64,000 bases of DNA from CAYSXY01 sp964435165 (GCA_964435165.1 CAYSXY010000001.1:1-64000), one strand, 5' to 3'. Counted from the stretch's first letter, positions 36,348 to 46,050 are shown. The notes: generated from the sequence alone by a model not told the origin. Numbers and translations: made by a program.

Positions 36348-37596
36348 TGCCATGAGACAGTCATCGGACAACATGCTTTCGCTTGATGCACATCGTGTGC
36401 GCCGGGATTTTCCGATGCTGCAGGAGAGCGCGCATGGAAAACCGCTGGTGTTTCTGGATAGCGCCGCCAGCGCGCAGAAGCCGGAAGTCGTACTGGATGC
36501 CGTTCAGGATATTTACCGCCATTGTTATGCTAATATTCATCGTGGCGTGTATTATCACAGCGCCAAGGCGACCGAACTGTTTGAAGATGCGCGCAGCAAG
36601 CTACAGCACTTCATCGGCGCCGCAGCGCCGGAGGAGATTATTTTCACACGCGGAGCCACGGAAGGCATTAACTTAGTGGCGCAAAGTTATGGACGCGGGT
36701 TATTACGTGAGGGCGATGAAGTCATCCTCTCACAGATGGAACATCATTCCAACATTGTGCCCTGGCAATTGCTGCGTGACCAGATCGGCATTCGTCTTGT
36801 TATCGCGCCCATCACCGAGCAAGGTGAGATTGATATGGAGGCGCTGCCGGGGTTGTTTACCGAACGCACCAAGCTGGTGGCCATGGTGCATGCCTCTAAT
36901 GCTCTGGGAACCATCAACCCAATGAGTGAGATCATCCGCCTTGCGCACGCCAATGGTGCCGTTGTGCTGCTCGATGGGTGCCAGTCGGCTCCGTTTATGC
37001 CAGTGGATGTACAGGCGCTGGATGCTGATTTCTATGTTTTTTCAGGTCATAAGCTCTATGGCCCTTCCGGGATTGGCGTACTTTATGGCAAGCGTGCCTT
37101 GCTGGAGCAAATGCCGCCGTGGCAAGGTGGGGGCGAGATGATTCAGACGGTGAGCTTTGAGCATACCGCCTATGCCGGTCTACCGCATAAATTTGAAGCG
37201 GGCACCCCGGCCATCGCCGAAGCAATCGGGCTTGGTGCCGCCGCAGACTATGTGGAGGCGCTCGGTCTGGATGCCATTGCGCAGCATGGGATTGATTTGC
37301 AGCGCTACGCAGCGCAGCGACTCACCGAGTTGCCTCAACTCCGTCTTATCGGTACAGCCGATGATAAATGCGCCATCACCTCGTTTGTTGTGGAGGGTAT
37401 GCATGCGTCGGACGTTGGTACAATTCTCGACCGTGAGGGCATAGCCGTGCGTACCGGGCATCATTGCGCCCAACCGGTGATGGCATATTATAACGTTCCG
37501 GCCACAATACGTGCCTCCTTCGGCGTCTACAATACCGAAGCAGATGTGGATGCGCTGGTGGCAGGTGTTGAAAAAGCCATTCGATTTTTTAGTTAG
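36337..37596 (+). CDS. sufS: Cysteine desulfurase SufS
   Basis: A group II pyridoxal-phosphate cysteine desulfurase that supplies sulfur to the Suf scaffold. The 419-residue protein has the PLP lysine Lys239 in FSGHKLYGPSGIGVLYG and the persulfide-forming Cys377 in RTGHHCAQPVM. The N-terminal RDFPMLQESAHGKPLVFLDSAASAQKP is typical. It starts inside the sufD end (11-base overlap). Its TAG stop forms the first bases of the MITE-like element that follows. No sufE or sufU partner is seen in the window. Confidence 0.96.
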   Translation: MPSNAMRQSSDNMLSLDAHRVRRDFPMLQESAHGKPLVFLDSAASAQKPEVVLDAVQDIYRHCYANIHRGVYYHSAKATELFEDARSKLQHFIGAAAPEEIIFTRGATEGINLVAQSYGRGLLREGDEVILSQMEHHSNIVPWQLLRDQIGIRLVIAPITEQGEIDMEALPGLFTERTKLVAMVHASNALGTINPMSEIIRLAHANGAVVLLDGCQSAPFMPVDVQALDADFYVFSGHKLYGPSGIGVLYGKRALLEQMPPWQGGGEMIQTVSFEHTAYAGLPHKFEAGTPAIAEAIGLGAAADYVEALGLDAIAQHGIDLQRYAAQRLTELPQLRLIGTADDKCAITSFVVEGMHASDVGTILDREGIAVRTGHHCAQPVMAYYNVPATIRASFGVYNTEADVDALVAGVEKAIRFFS

Positions 37597-37867
37597 GCTC
37601 TGTTGCCGATTAATTTAAGGATTTTGCCATGAGATTGATTGCGTTGAATAACAAGGAAAATATTGATGGTGATGTGGTTCATCATCAGAACATATTTTCT
37701 GCCGTTAGTCGGCGCAATCAGCCATGGCCTTGCAGGTTGCGCCAAAGATTTCCATTCGCTGTGTTAAAGCACTTGAAAAATGAACCACATTTCCCTTCGC
37801 GCTTTGCCTTGCGAGCTGAAAATCTTTGCCAGCAACAAAACATTAACTTAATCGTCAACAGAGCCTA
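37594..37867. mobile_element. MITE-like element with 25-base terminal inverted repeats
   Basis: The ends 37594-37618 and 37843-37867 are inverted repeats that match in 23 of 25 positions. They start TAGGCTCTGTTG and end CAACAGAGCCTA. The flanking TA on both sides could be the target duplication. The GGCTCTGTTG tip resembles the ends of IS5-family and similar insertion sequences. The 274-base body has no transposase. A 79-codon frame at 37629-37868 starts inside it and runs to the far repeat, but its composition looks like non-coding DNA. The left end supplies the sufS stop codon, and the element separates sufS from the last two suf genes without an obvious terminator. Confidence 0.7.
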
Positions 37868-37874
37868 GAGAGCG

Positions 37875-38258
37875 ATGCAGCAGGACCAGATGACAGTATC
37901 GGATCAACCCAACGCCAGCACTGCCGTCGCTTCGGCAGACGCAGAGATGGATACCGATTATATCAAGCAGCAGGTTATCAATGCGATTCAAACCGTGTAT
38001 GACCCTGAAATTCCTGTCAATATCTGGGAATTAGGATTGATTTATGATGTGTCGGTCAATGACAAAGCCGAAGTGCATGTGCAGATGACCCTCACCGCCC
38101 CGGCCTGCCCGGTGGCGGGTACGTTGCCTGGCGAGGTGGAACAGCGGATCAAGATGGTCAAAGAAGTGCGGGATGCCAGCGTGGAGTTGGTATGGGATCC
38201 GCCCTGGACGCAGGATCGTATGTCAGAAGAGGCACAGTTGGAGCTTGGAATATTATGA
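37875..38258 (+). CDS. SUF-associated MIP18/DUF59 protein (SufT-like)
   Basis: A 127-residue protein of the MIP18 (DUF59) family found in suf operons and thought to help in Fe-S cluster delivery or maturation. The family block is VINAIQTVYDPEIPVNIWELGLIYDV with MTLTAPACPVAGTLPGEVE, where the conserved cysteine is present, and VELVWDPPWTQDRMSEEAQLELGIL at the end. The N-terminus is a polar extension of about 30 residues. It begins seven bases after the MITE-like element and overlaps sufA by four bases. Confidence 0.9.
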   Translation: MQQDQMTVSDQPNASTAVASADAEMDTDYIKQQVINAIQTVYDPEIPVNIWELGLIYDVSVNDKAEVHVQMTLTAPACPVAGTLPGEVEQRIKMVKEVRDASVELVWDPPWTQDRMSEEAQLELGIL

Positions 38259-38638
38259 CACGTGCCGCCCCCCTCACCCTTACCGATAATGCCATTGAAC
38301 GCATCAAAACATTGCTTGCGCAGCAGGATGACCCGGAGGTGATCGGCATTCGCGTCGGTGTGAACAGTAAAGGCTGCTCGGGACTTGCCTATGAGATCAA
38401 CTATGCGACAGATGTCGGCCCGATTGACGATGTGGTGGAAGCAGGTGGCGTGAAGGTGATTGTCGATCCCAGCGCCGCCATGTTCATTATCGGCAGCGTG
38501 ATGGATTACGTCGACGGCACCCTGAAGTCAGGCTTTGAATTTTCCAACCCGAATGAAGCCGGACGCTGCGGATGTGGTGAATCCTTTTTTGTCGAGCGCG
38601 ATGAACTGGAAGCCGCCCACCAGAATGCGCCAGAGTAG
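38255..38638 (+). CDS. sufA: A-type Fe-S cluster carrier protein
   Basis: An A-type carrier that takes Fe-S clusters from the Suf scaffold to target proteins. With the ATG at 38255, which overlaps the previous stop (ATGA), the protein has 127 residues. The three cluster cysteines are Cys41 in SKGCSGLAY and Cys105 and Cys107 in GRCGCGESFFV. It could equally be called ErpA- or IscA-like, but its position at the end of the suf operon favours sufA. Confidence 0.93.
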   Translation: MTRAAPLTLTDNAIERIKTLLAQQDDPEVIGIRVGVNSKGCSGLAYEINYATDVGPIDDVVEAGGVKVIVDPSAAMFIIGSVMDYVDGTLKSGFEFSNPNEAGRCGCGESFFVERDELEAAHQNAPE

Positions 38639-38640
38639 CG

Positions 38641-38656
38641 CACGCCTAAAGGCGTG
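38641..38656 (+). terminator. Hairpin behind the suf operon
   Basis: CACGCCTAAAGGCGTG forms a 6-bp stem with a four-base loop, two bases after the sufA stop, between convergent transcripts. There is no T-run behind it, so termination is only a guess. Confidence 0.35.
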
Positions 38657-38700
38657 GTGGTCTGTCCTGCGGAACCGTATAGACACATCCCTCTTTTGAT

Positions 38701-40626
38701 CTACTTTGTCGCGACCGGGAACTGCATGATGATGGTTGTGCCTTCATTCGGTGCGCTTTGCATGTCGAATTCGCCGCCTTGAAGTTCGGTTAGTTTTTTC
38801 GCAAGAGGCAGGCCAAGACCGGTGCCCTCTCCGGCTTCATCCAGCCGCGCATGTTTGACCTGAACAAAACGCTCCAGCGCACGGGGAATATCCTCCGGTT
38901 TCATTCCAATTCCATTGTCACGCACCATGATATGCAGTTGCTGTGTCCCTTGCGGCACCCAGATGCGCACTGAAATCTGTCCCTCTTCAGGCGTGAACTT
39001 GACCGCATTCGTCAACAAGTTGAGGATAATCTGCTTCATACGCAACCGATTCACCATAATGGGTGGCAGCGTTGCATCATGATCCAGTGTGATTGTGATC
39101 TGTTTCGCCTCGGCGCGGCTGCGCACCATCTCTACCGCCTCTTCCGCGATTGGTAGAATAGCCATTTTCTTTACCGTGATTTCCAACTGGCCGGATTCCG
39201 CTTTTGACAGGTCGAGTATGTCATTGATCAGGTGTAGCAAATGGGTGCCGGCGGAGTGAATATCATTGGCATATTCTTTGTATTTCTCATTTTCAATCGG
39301 CCCAAACATCTCGTCACGCATGGTTTCGGAAAAAGCCAGAATGGCATTGAGCGGCGTACGCAATTCATGACTCATATTGGTCAGCATTTCAGACTTCGCC
39401 TTGCTGGCCAGCTCCGCAGCCGTTTTACGCGCCTCAGACTGCCGCGCTTTGTAGGTCAGTTCTTTACGAATGCGCTCCAATTCATCCACATAACGCACAC
39501 GGTCAAATTGCTGGGCCAGGTTCATGATTTCATAACTGCTGGCAAAGGCGCTTTTCTGCTTGGCCAGCGCGGAAGAGCTACCGGCAGTGGAGACCTCTTC
39601 TGCCATGGATGACAGCCGCATAATGGGCTTGATGAAGCGCAGACGAATCACCAGCAGCACAAATACCAGCAGCATGGCCGCAAGCAACAGCTCGATAAAT
39701 GTACGTTGCAGAATCGGGAAGAATTCGCTGAGCGCCGCCTGCTTGGTGATCGCGACAGCAATCGAAAATGCATGATAACTGGATGGCAGTACGAACAAAT
39801 AGTCGTTATCGGTTTCCATCATTTGCAATGCTGTTGGCGCGTAGGACTCATCCAGCGCCTGCTTGACTCGTTGAATTGCCGTACGAAGCAGCGCCTCATC
39901 CGTAAATGCATCGATATCGTTGCTTTTGGCAAACACATTGCCCCATTGATCAACGAGCGCGAATTCAAAATCTTGATAGAGAATTTTATGGCGAATCTTA
40001 TCGACCGTATCGTCAATAGAGAACCCCATGACAAGAGAGCCAACATGACGCCCCTGATCATCTGTCAACACCATGCCGCCAGGAATAATCCGCTGGCCGG
40101 AATTCACGCCTATGGCAGGCGGAGCAAAATGCAGCACCCAGGGATTATCGATGCCATCCTTAATGTACTGTCGACTGGCGATAGACGGCGTCTCATCGAG
40201 TATCTCACCGCCGCTGATCGTTACCTGATGGGATGTATCGGCCCATGAAAAGCGGCTGACCGACAGCAGAGTGATTTTGTCCACTTCCCGGTTGAAGGTG
40301 TTGAGCGCGGTAAGAACCGCCGCAGGATCTGTATATAATTCCTGCCCGACAATACGTCTTCCTAACTGGTTCAGCAAATATGAGGTAAAGGTGAAGGTGT
40401 CGTGGAAATAATTATCCAGCTGAATCGCTTCACTGCGAATACGCTCATTCAGACGCTCGATACTTGTATTGTAGAGGCGCTGCGACAGCGACACTGCGAT
40501 TAAAATAAAGCTCAAACACAGCAACACGCTTAGCGCCGTGAACTCCATGCGCAACGTTGATTTACGTTTCGCTTTACCGCCCTTGTCGTGCTGGCTCGTC
40601 AGTGAGTTGTGTGTGGCATCGCTCAT
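38701..40626 (-). CDS. Membrane-bound sensor histidine kinase
   Basis: A hybrid-free sensor kinase of about 641 residues. A first transmembrane helix (FTALSVLLCLSFILIAVSLS) is followed by a periplasmic sensor of about 260 residues that looks Cache-like. A second helix follows (ELLLAAMLLVFVLLVIRLRF), then a HAMP-like linker and coiled coil. The kinase core has the H box MSHELRTPLNAILAFSETM near residue 418, the N box KQIILNLLTNAVKFTP, and the G boxes VRDNGIGMKPEDI and GEGTGLGLPLAKKL. No response regulator is adjacent, so its pathway is unknown. A TTG four codons upstream with GGGAG three bases before it is an alternative start. Confidence 0.9.
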   Translation of the reverse strand: MSDATHNSLTSQHDKGGKAKRKSTLRMEFTALSVLLCLSFILIAVSLSQRLYNTSIERLNERIRSEAIQLDNYFHDTFTFTSYLLNQLGRRIVGQELYTDPAAVLTALNTFNREVDKITLLSVSRFSWADTSHQVTISGGEILDETPSIASRQYIKDGIDNPWVLHFAPPAIGVNSGQRIIPGGMVLTDDQGRHVGSLVMGFSIDDTVDKIRHKILYQDFEFALVDQWGNVFAKSNDIDAFTDEALLRTAIQRVKQALDESYAPTALQMMETDNDYLFVLPSSYHAFSIAVAITKQAALSEFFPILQRTFIELLLAAMLLVFVLLVIRLRFIKPIMRLSSMAEEVSTAGSSSALAKQKSAFASSYEIMNLAQQFDRVRYVDELERIRKELTYKARQSEARKTAAELASKAKSEMLTNMSHELRTPLNAILAFSETMRDEMFGPIENEKYKEYANDIHSAGTHLLHLINDILDLSKAESGQLEITVKKMAILPIAEEAVEMVRSRAEAKQITITLDHDATLPPIMVNRLRMKQIILNLLTNAVKFTPEEGQISVRIWVPQGTQQLHIMVRDNGIGMKPEDIPRALERFVQVKHARLDEAGEGTGLGLPLAKKLTELQGGEFDMQSAPNEGTTIIMQFPVATK

Positions 40627-40722
40627 TGCAACGAACAAATACTCCCGTCAGGGATATAAAGCTACCGCTAAACAACGGTCGCGTTTAGACCAATGCTCCG
40701 ACCATTGATAATGGAACATGGC

Positions 40723-41202
40723 TCAAAACGGAATTTCATCATCCAACTCTTCTGCCAGTGGCTGGCCGGACGATGCCGCCGCACCGCCGGAAGACGCCGT
40801 CTGTCCAAACGATGGCGTATCACCATAATCTTTACTGGCACCGCCGCCACTACGGCTATCCAGCATGGTTAATGTCGCACCATAGCCTTGTAGCACCACT
40901 TCTGTCGTGTAGCGCTCCATTCCGCTTTGGTCGACCCATTTACGCGTCTGCAGGCTGCCCTCAATATACACTTTGGAGCCTTTATGCAGATAATTACGCA
41001 CGACTTTCACCAGCCCCTCACTAAAAATCACGACACGGTGCCATTCCGTGCGCTCCTTGCGCTCACCGGTTGATTTGTCCCGCCAGCTATCACTGGTCGC
41101 CACTGCCAGATTTGCAATTTCCCGGCCATCCTGTGTGCTGCGAATTTCAGGATCGCGCCCCAGATTACCAACTAAAATGACTTTATTGACACTGCCCGCC
41201 AT
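40723..41202 (-). CDS. ssb: Single-stranded DNA-binding protein
   Basis: SSB coats single-stranded DNA in replication, recombination and repair. The OB-fold part is NKVILVGNLGRDPEIRSTQDGREIANLAVATSD, followed by RTEWHRVVIFSEGLVKVVRNYLHKGSKVYIEGSLQTRKW. The tail is low-complexity (Ser, Gly, Ala) and ends in the partner-binding tip DDEIPF. The length of 159 residues is typical. It is divergent from uvrA, an arrangement also known in many proteobacteria. I found no LexA-type repeat in the gap. Confidence 0.96.
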   Translation of the reverse strand: MAGSVNKVILVGNLGRDPEIRSTQDGREIANLAVATSDSWRDKSTGERKERTEWHRVVIFSEGLVKVVRNYLHKGSKVYIEGSLQTRKWVDQSGMERYTTEVVLQGYGATLTMLDSRSGGGASKDYGDTPSFGQTASSGGAAASSGQPLAEELDDEIPF

Positions 41203-41431
41203 GGCGATGGTTCTCCCTTGCTAGTCCTGGTAAGTCTGTATACTTAAGCCTTACCGCCGTGCATTTACATTCTTTAACTATGCACCCTATAGATAGGAAC
41301 ACGCTCCTGCAAGTTGGTATTTGCATTATGGGTCAAAGGATACTTATAATACTTCGCCTTTCTATTGTGGCCTGATCTGTTATCTATGGTAGCAACATGG
41401 TCGATCATTGAGAACACAAATACGGGCCGTT

Positions 41432-44308
41432 ATGTCTGAAACGCCGCCAGAACTATCCCACATTTCCGTTCGCGGAGCCAAAGAGCATAATTTGCGTAAT
41501 ATCGATGTTGATATTCCGCGTAACAAGCTGGTGGTCATTACCGGCCTGTCCGGCTCGGGCAAATCCTCGCTGGCCTTCGATACGATTTATGCGGAAGGCC
41601 AACGCCGCTATATGGAAAGCCTGTCATCTTATGCCCGGCAGTTTCTGGATATGCAGAATAAGCCGGATGTAGAGTATATCACCGGCCTGTCGCCTGCCAT
41701 TGCCATTGATCAGAAAACCACCTCGCGCAATCCACGCTCCACAGTGGGGACTGTCACTGAAATCTACGATTATCTGCGCCTGCTTTATGCGCGTATCGGG
41801 GTGCCTTATTCACCCGCCACCGGCCTGCCGATTGAGAGCCAGACTGTCTCGCAGATGGTGGATCGGATCATGACGTTACCGGAAGGGACAAAAATTCTGC
41901 TGCTGGCACCAATCATTCGCGGGCGCAAGGGTGAGCACACCAAAGAATTAAATGATCTTCAGAAAAAAGGGTTCACGCGCATTCGTATTGATGGTGAAAC
42001 CTATCCGATGGAAGACCGACCGACGATTGATAAAAACAAAAAACATGACATTGAGGTCGTGGTAGACCGTCTGGTTATTAAAGATGATCTGGGCAACCGC
42101 CTGCCGGAAAGCCTGGAGACTGCATTAGGTCTCGCCAATGGCATTGCGATTGTTGAACTGGCCAGTGATACGGACACGCAGAAAACAGGCGAGCAGCTTT
42201 TATTTTCTGAAAAATTTGCCTGCCCGACATCCGGCTTCACCCTGGAAGAGATCGAGCCGCGACTATTTTCATTCAACAGCCCGTTTGGCGCCTGCCCCTC
42301 TTGTGATGGGCTGGGAACGGAGATGTTTTTTGATCCTGATCTGGTTGTCCCGCAATCCTCCAAATCACTGGAAGAAGGGGCTATCGCCCCCTGGGCGCAC
42401 TCCACCTCCAAATATTATCGTCAAACCATTGCCGGGCTCGCTAGTCATTTTGATTTCAGCGTTACGAAGCCTTTTAGAGAGCTGACGGAGACGATTCAGC
42501 GCATCATTTTGTATGGCTCTGGTGATGAGGTGGTACCGATCACCTATGAAGATGGTATGCGCACTAAGACACGCAAAAAACCGTTTGAAGGAGTCATTCC
42601 CAGTCTGGAGCGGCGCTGGCGGGAGAGCGATAGTAATTGGGTACGCGAAGAGCTGGAGCGCTTTCAGAATATCACCAATTGCTCAAGCTGTGGTGGTTAC
42701 CGCCTTAAGCAAGAGGCACTTTGTGTCAAAGTGCATGGCTTACATATCGGTGAGGTATGCCGCTTTTCTATTGATAAAGCTATGCAATGGTTCGGTGATT
42801 TGCCAAACCATCTCAGCGATACCCATAACCATATTGCCCAGAAAGTGCTGCGCGAAATCAACAGCCGTCTGGGTTTTCTGGTCAATGTCGGATTGGATTA
42901 TCTCACGCTCGATCGTGAATCCGGCACATTGTCCGGTGGGGAGAGCCAGCGCATCCGTCTCGCCTCACAGATTGGTTCCGGTCTAACCGGTGTCCTGTAT
43001 GTGCTGGATGAACCGTCCATCGGCCTGCACCAATGTGATAATGCGCGTTTGCTCAATACACTCCAGCATCTGCGCGATCTCGGCAATACCGTCATCGTCG
43101 TCGAGCATGATGAAGACACGATGCAGCATGCTGATTATCTGATCGATATGGGGCCCGGAGCCGGCGTGCATGGTGGGTTGGTTGTCTCGCACGGCACACC
43201 GAACGATGTGGCGAACGATGAGAACAGCATTACCGGGCAGTATCTCAAAGGGGTGCGGGCGATTGCTATTCCCGAGGATCGACGCACGGCTTTTCCTAAC
43301 CGTCAAATTACCGTTGTTGAGGCCAAAGCCAATAACCTTCAGTCGATCACTGCCTCCGTTCCCATCGGCCTGATGACCTGTGTGACCGGCGTCTCCGGCG
43401 GTGGAAAATCAAGCTTTGTGATTGAGACGCTTTACAAAGCGACAACGAAAAAACTGCATGGAGGCAAGGTGAATCCAGGTGCGCATGAGCGCATTGAAGG
43501 GCTGGAGTTTATTGATAAGGTGATTGAGATTGATCAATCACCCATCGGGCGGACACCGCGTTCAAATCCAGCCACCTACACCGGCGCCTTCACGCCGATC
43601 CGGGATTGGTTTGCTGGCCTGCCCGAGGCAAAAGCACGAGGCTACAAACCCGGTCGTTTCAGTTTTAATGTCAAAGGTGGGCGCTGCGAAGCCTGCCAGG
43701 GTGACGGGCTGATCAAAATTGAAATGCACTTTTTGCCGGATGTGTATGTGACTTGCGATGTGTGCAAGGGCAAACGGTATAACCGGGAAACATTGGAGAT
43801 TACCTATAAAGATAAGTCTATCTCCGATGTGCTGCAAATGACGGTTGATGAAGCGGTGGAATTCTTCACCGCCATGCCGCTTATTCGAGAGAAATTGCTT
43901 GCATTGCAAGAAGTAGGGCTGGGCTATATCGGTATTGGTCAGTCCGCCACGACCCTCTCAGGTGGGGAAGCGCAACGCATTAAACTTGCCAAGGAACTCT
44001 CGAAACGCGCAACTGGGCGCACGCTTTATATTCTGGATGAGCCGACCACCGGGCTGCATGCCGAGGATATTAATCGGCTTCTCAACGTCTTACACCGGCT
44101 GGTAGATAGTGGAAATACGATGGTGATTATTGAGCATAATCTGGATGTGATCAAAACGTCCGACTGGATTATCGATATCGGCCCGGGGGGAGGCTCCAAA
44201 GGCGGGCGGATTGTCGGCATCGGCACGCCGGAAGATATTGCCGAGATGAAAGACAGTATTACCGGGCATTATCTCAAACCCATGCTTGAGCGCAAAAAAG
44301 CAGCCTGA
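41432..44308 (+). CDS. uvrA: Excinuclease ABC subunit A
   Basis: UvrA finds DNA lesions in nucleotide excision repair and loads UvrB. With the ATG at 41432 (MSETPPELSH) the protein has 958 residues. The alternative TTG at 41408 adds eight. Walker A of the first ABC domain is TGLSGSGKSSLAFD (38-50) and of the second GVSGGGKSSFVIET. The ABC signatures are TLSGGESQRIRLASQ and TLSGGEAQRIKLAKEL. Zinc-finger cysteines are seen in FGACPSCDGLG and GGRCEACQGDGLIKIEMHFLPDVYVTCDVCKGKRYN. Confidence 0.97.
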   Translation: MSETPPELSHISVRGAKEHNLRNIDVDIPRNKLVVITGLSGSGKSSLAFDTIYAEGQRRYMESLSSYARQFLDMQNKPDVEYITGLSPAIAIDQKTTSRNPRSTVGTVTEIYDYLRLLYARIGVPYSPATGLPIESQTVSQMVDRIMTLPEGTKILLLAPIIRGRKGEHTKELNDLQKKGFTRIRIDGETYPMEDRPTIDKNKKHDIEVVVDRLVIKDDLGNRLPESLETALGLANGIAIVELASDTDTQKTGEQLLFSEKFACPTSGFTLEEIEPRLFSFNSPFGACPSCDGLGTEMFFDPDLVVPQSSKSLEEGAIAPWAHSTSKYYRQTIAGLASHFDFSVTKPFRELTETIQRIILYGSGDEVVPITYEDGMRTKTRKKPFEGVIPSLERRWRESDSNWVREELERFQNITNCSSCGGYRLKQEALCVKVHGLHIGEVCRFSIDKAMQWFGDLPNHLSDTHNHIAQKVLREINSRLGFLVNVGLDYLTLDRESGTLSGGESQRIRLASQIGSGLTGVLYVLDEPSIGLHQCDNARLLNTLQHLRDLGNTVIVVEHDEDTMQHADYLIDMGPGAGVHGGLVVSHGTPNDVANDENSITGQYLKGVRAIAIPEDRRTAFPNRQITVVEAKANNLQSITASVPIGLMTCVTGVSGGGKSSFVIETLYKATTKKLHGGKVNPGAHERIEGLEFIDKVIEIDQSPIGRTPRSNPATYTGAFTPIRDWFAGLPEAKARGYKPGRFSFNVKGGRCEACQGDGLIKIEMHFLPDVYVTCDVCKGKRYNRETLEITYKDKSISDVLQMTVDEAVEFFTAMPLIREKLLALQEVGLGYIGIGQSATTLSGGEAQRIKLAKELSKRATGRTLYILDEPTTGLHAEDINRLLNVLHRLVDSGNTMVIIEHNLDVIKTSDWIIDIGPGGGSKGGRIVGIGTPEDIAEMKDSITGHYLKPMLERKKAA

Positions 44309-44423
44309 GCCTGAAGAATCGCCTTGGTGCGATGTTATGCTGTCGGTTTTTGTGGGTTTATAGCCGTTTGCGATAATTTTGATACATGCTGCAAATGCCA
44401 GATTTTGCTGTGCTGCTCAATTC

Positions 44424-44441
44424 TCGTACGTTTGAGTACGA
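44424..44441. repeat. Inverted repeat in the gap behind uvrA
   Basis: TCGTACGTTTGAGTACGA has 6-base arms around a 6-base loop. It lies in the 208-base gap between convergent uvrA and the small unknown gene. It has no T-run, so it may be a weak terminator or part of a dispersed palindrome. Confidence 0.35.
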
Positions 44442-44516
44442 TCATTCCGCTGCTCGCAAAACTAACATTTTCGCTCATGTCTGAAAAATATTGCAATCGG
44501 CTATAGTGGAAGCGAG

Positions 44517-44864
44517 TTACACCGATTCGTCCATCATCGCTTCATGACGTGCCAAACGGCTAATTTCCAAGCGGGCATCATCCAGAATCGTATCCAGCAT
44601 GGTGCGCACATATCGTTGAGGCACTCCGCGTGATGTAAGAGCCGGGGTCATTTTGTCGACAAAACGATGAAATTCCTTCCCCTCCAACGCATCAAAATCG
44701 CCGCCATGCTGTTTCGCAAAGGCAAAAAAGTCCATGATGATTTCCCGCACCAGCGCGGCATCAATCGATTGCCATTTCTCAGACAGCCGGTTCACAGATT
44801 GCAGGGAAAAGACAGTCGCACAAAATTCTTCGGGCGTTACTGCGCTCAGGGTATGCTGGTTCAT
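44517..44864 (-). CDS. Small protein of unknown function, 115 residues
   Basis: I do not recognise this protein. From the chosen ATG at 44864, preceded by GGAGG six bases upstream, it has 115 residues. It is soluble, mostly helical and slightly acidic, and includes IDAALVREIIMDFFAFAKQHGG and RGVPQRYVRTMLDTILDDARLEIS. A longer frame starts twelve codons upstream but has no good ribosome site. It converges on uvrA and diverges from the thioredoxin-like gene. Confidence 0.6.
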   Translation of the reverse strand: MNQHTLSAVTPEEFCATVFSLQSVNRLSEKWQSIDAALVREIIMDFFAFAKQHGGDFDALEGKEFHRFVDKMTPALTSRGVPQRYVRTMLDTILDDARLEISRLARHEAMMDESV

Positions 44865-45024
44865 CAAAGCCTCCGGGTTGTTTTTTGCCGTACAGCCCAT
44901 TGTGAACGAAATGCGCTGCCTGTTTTTACCTTTCCGTCGCGCTCATAACGGCGCTTTACATTATCATTACTACAATTTTCATATTTTGGAAGCATATTAT
45001 CCATTCTGCCATGTTGATGGCGCA

Positions 45025-45534
45025 ATGCTGAAATTGATTATGCCTGCCAGTAACAACCCAATGAACAACGCTCCCACAAAGAGAGTCACCTGGCTTGGAT
45101 GGGTGTCACGCCTGGCCCAGGCGACCATCATCATGGTTGGTGGTATCATGGCAGTCGATTATCTGTTTCCCACTCTTCAGCCAGCGCCACTTGCGGGAGA
45201 AGTGCATCTGTTCCATAGCGATTTTTGCTCACTATGTACGCAGCAAAAAGTTTTTTTGGAGGATATAGCGCCTGACTATCCACATCATCGCTTTATCACT
45301 CATGATGTCATGACCCCGGCAGGTTATGAACAACGCAGCTTATTTGCACAGTTGCACGCAATTCCTGCACAACAGATCGGGGTGCCATTACTCATTACCA
45401 AGGACGGGTATGTCAGCGGTTATCGCAGCCCTGAGGAGACAGGCAGGTCCATCATGCGGTTATTGGATATTTATCAACCAGAGCAGCCTGCGCCACCCTC
45501 AGCGCAAGAACCCGCCGCTAATGCAACGCCGTAA
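45025..45534 (+). CDS. Membrane-anchored thioredoxin/glutaredoxin-like protein
   Basis: A protein of about 169 residues with one N-terminal transmembrane helix (RLAQATIIMVGGIMAVDYLF) and a thioredoxin-like domain on the far side, probably periplasmic. The redox motif is CSLC in VHLFHSDFCSLCTQQKVFLEDIA. The cis-proline region is seen in QIGVPLLITKDGYVSGYRSPEETGRSIMRLL. The tail is rich in Pro and Ala. It may reduce or isomerise disulfides of exported proteins. ATG at 45025 is the likely start, but 45040 is possible. The partner is unknown. Confidence 0.75.
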   Translation: MLKLIMPASNNPMNNAPTKRVTWLGWVSRLAQATIIMVGGIMAVDYLFPTLQPAPLAGEVHLFHSDFCSLCTQQKVFLEDIAPDYPHHRFITHDVMTPAGYEQRSLFAQLHAIPAQQIGVPLLITKDGYVSGYRSPEETGRSIMRLLDIYQPEQPAPPSAQEPAANATP

Positions 45535-45569
45535 TTCGTCTGGCCTTAGATAGTCTCGACACGAGATGT

Positions 45570-45857
45570 TTAATGTTCCTGGCCTTTGCTCGATTGCTTA
45601 TGGGCCGCATCTGCTTCCTGACGTGAGGAATTCAGCAGGGCTTTGGCCCCCTGCAACAGTTTGTTCAACACCCTGCGCGCTGTTTTGATCAGGTTGGTGT
45701 CCGCCATTCTTGCATCTTTAAGCACAATATGCGCCTGACGTTTATCCGAAAAAACGGTTTCATCATCATCGGACTCTTCTTCTGATGCCTTCGCAGGCGG
45801 TGTGTGTTGCGTCTCTTGCACCATGAGTGTTCTATACCCTGTAGAATATATCATCAC
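45570..45857 (-). CDS. Small charged protein of unknown function
   Basis: I do not recognise this protein. It has 95 residues from the first ATG, or 84 from the ATG at 45824. It starts with an acidic disordered part (KASEEESDDDETVF) and ends with a basic helix (MADTNLIKTARRVLNKLLQGAKALLNS) and a polar tail. There are no membrane segments. The ribosome site is weak for both starts, so the gene is only moderately supported. Confidence 0.45.
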   Translation of the reverse strand: MMIYSTGYRTLMVQETQHTPPAKASEEESDDDETVFSDKRQAHIVLKDARMADTNLIKTARRVLNKLLQGAKALLNSSRQEADAAHKQSSKGQEH

Positions 45858-46050
45858 TTAAATTTAGTATGCCCCGCTCATTTTGGCCAGCAGCTTTTTT
45901 GCATACATCCTGCTAGTATTCAGAAAACCATATTAAGACGTGATAGAAAACTGGCGCCGGGCAAAAAAGCTGTTAATCTCACCTCATGCATTGTTCTGAT
46001 GCATTATCTACCTGCCTGATTTTTTTTTGTTCTAACCTCTCATTTTTTAC

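Noticed and set aside
37629..37868. A 79-codon frame between sufS and the sufT-like gene
   Set aside because: It lies almost wholly inside the MITE-like element and runs through its right inverted repeat. The translation looks like non-coding sequence.
41203..41431. LexA site between ssb and uvrA
   Set aside because: Several GTTC and GAAC tetramers occur, but none forms the GTTC-N7-GTTC or GAAC-N7-GAAC direct repeat.
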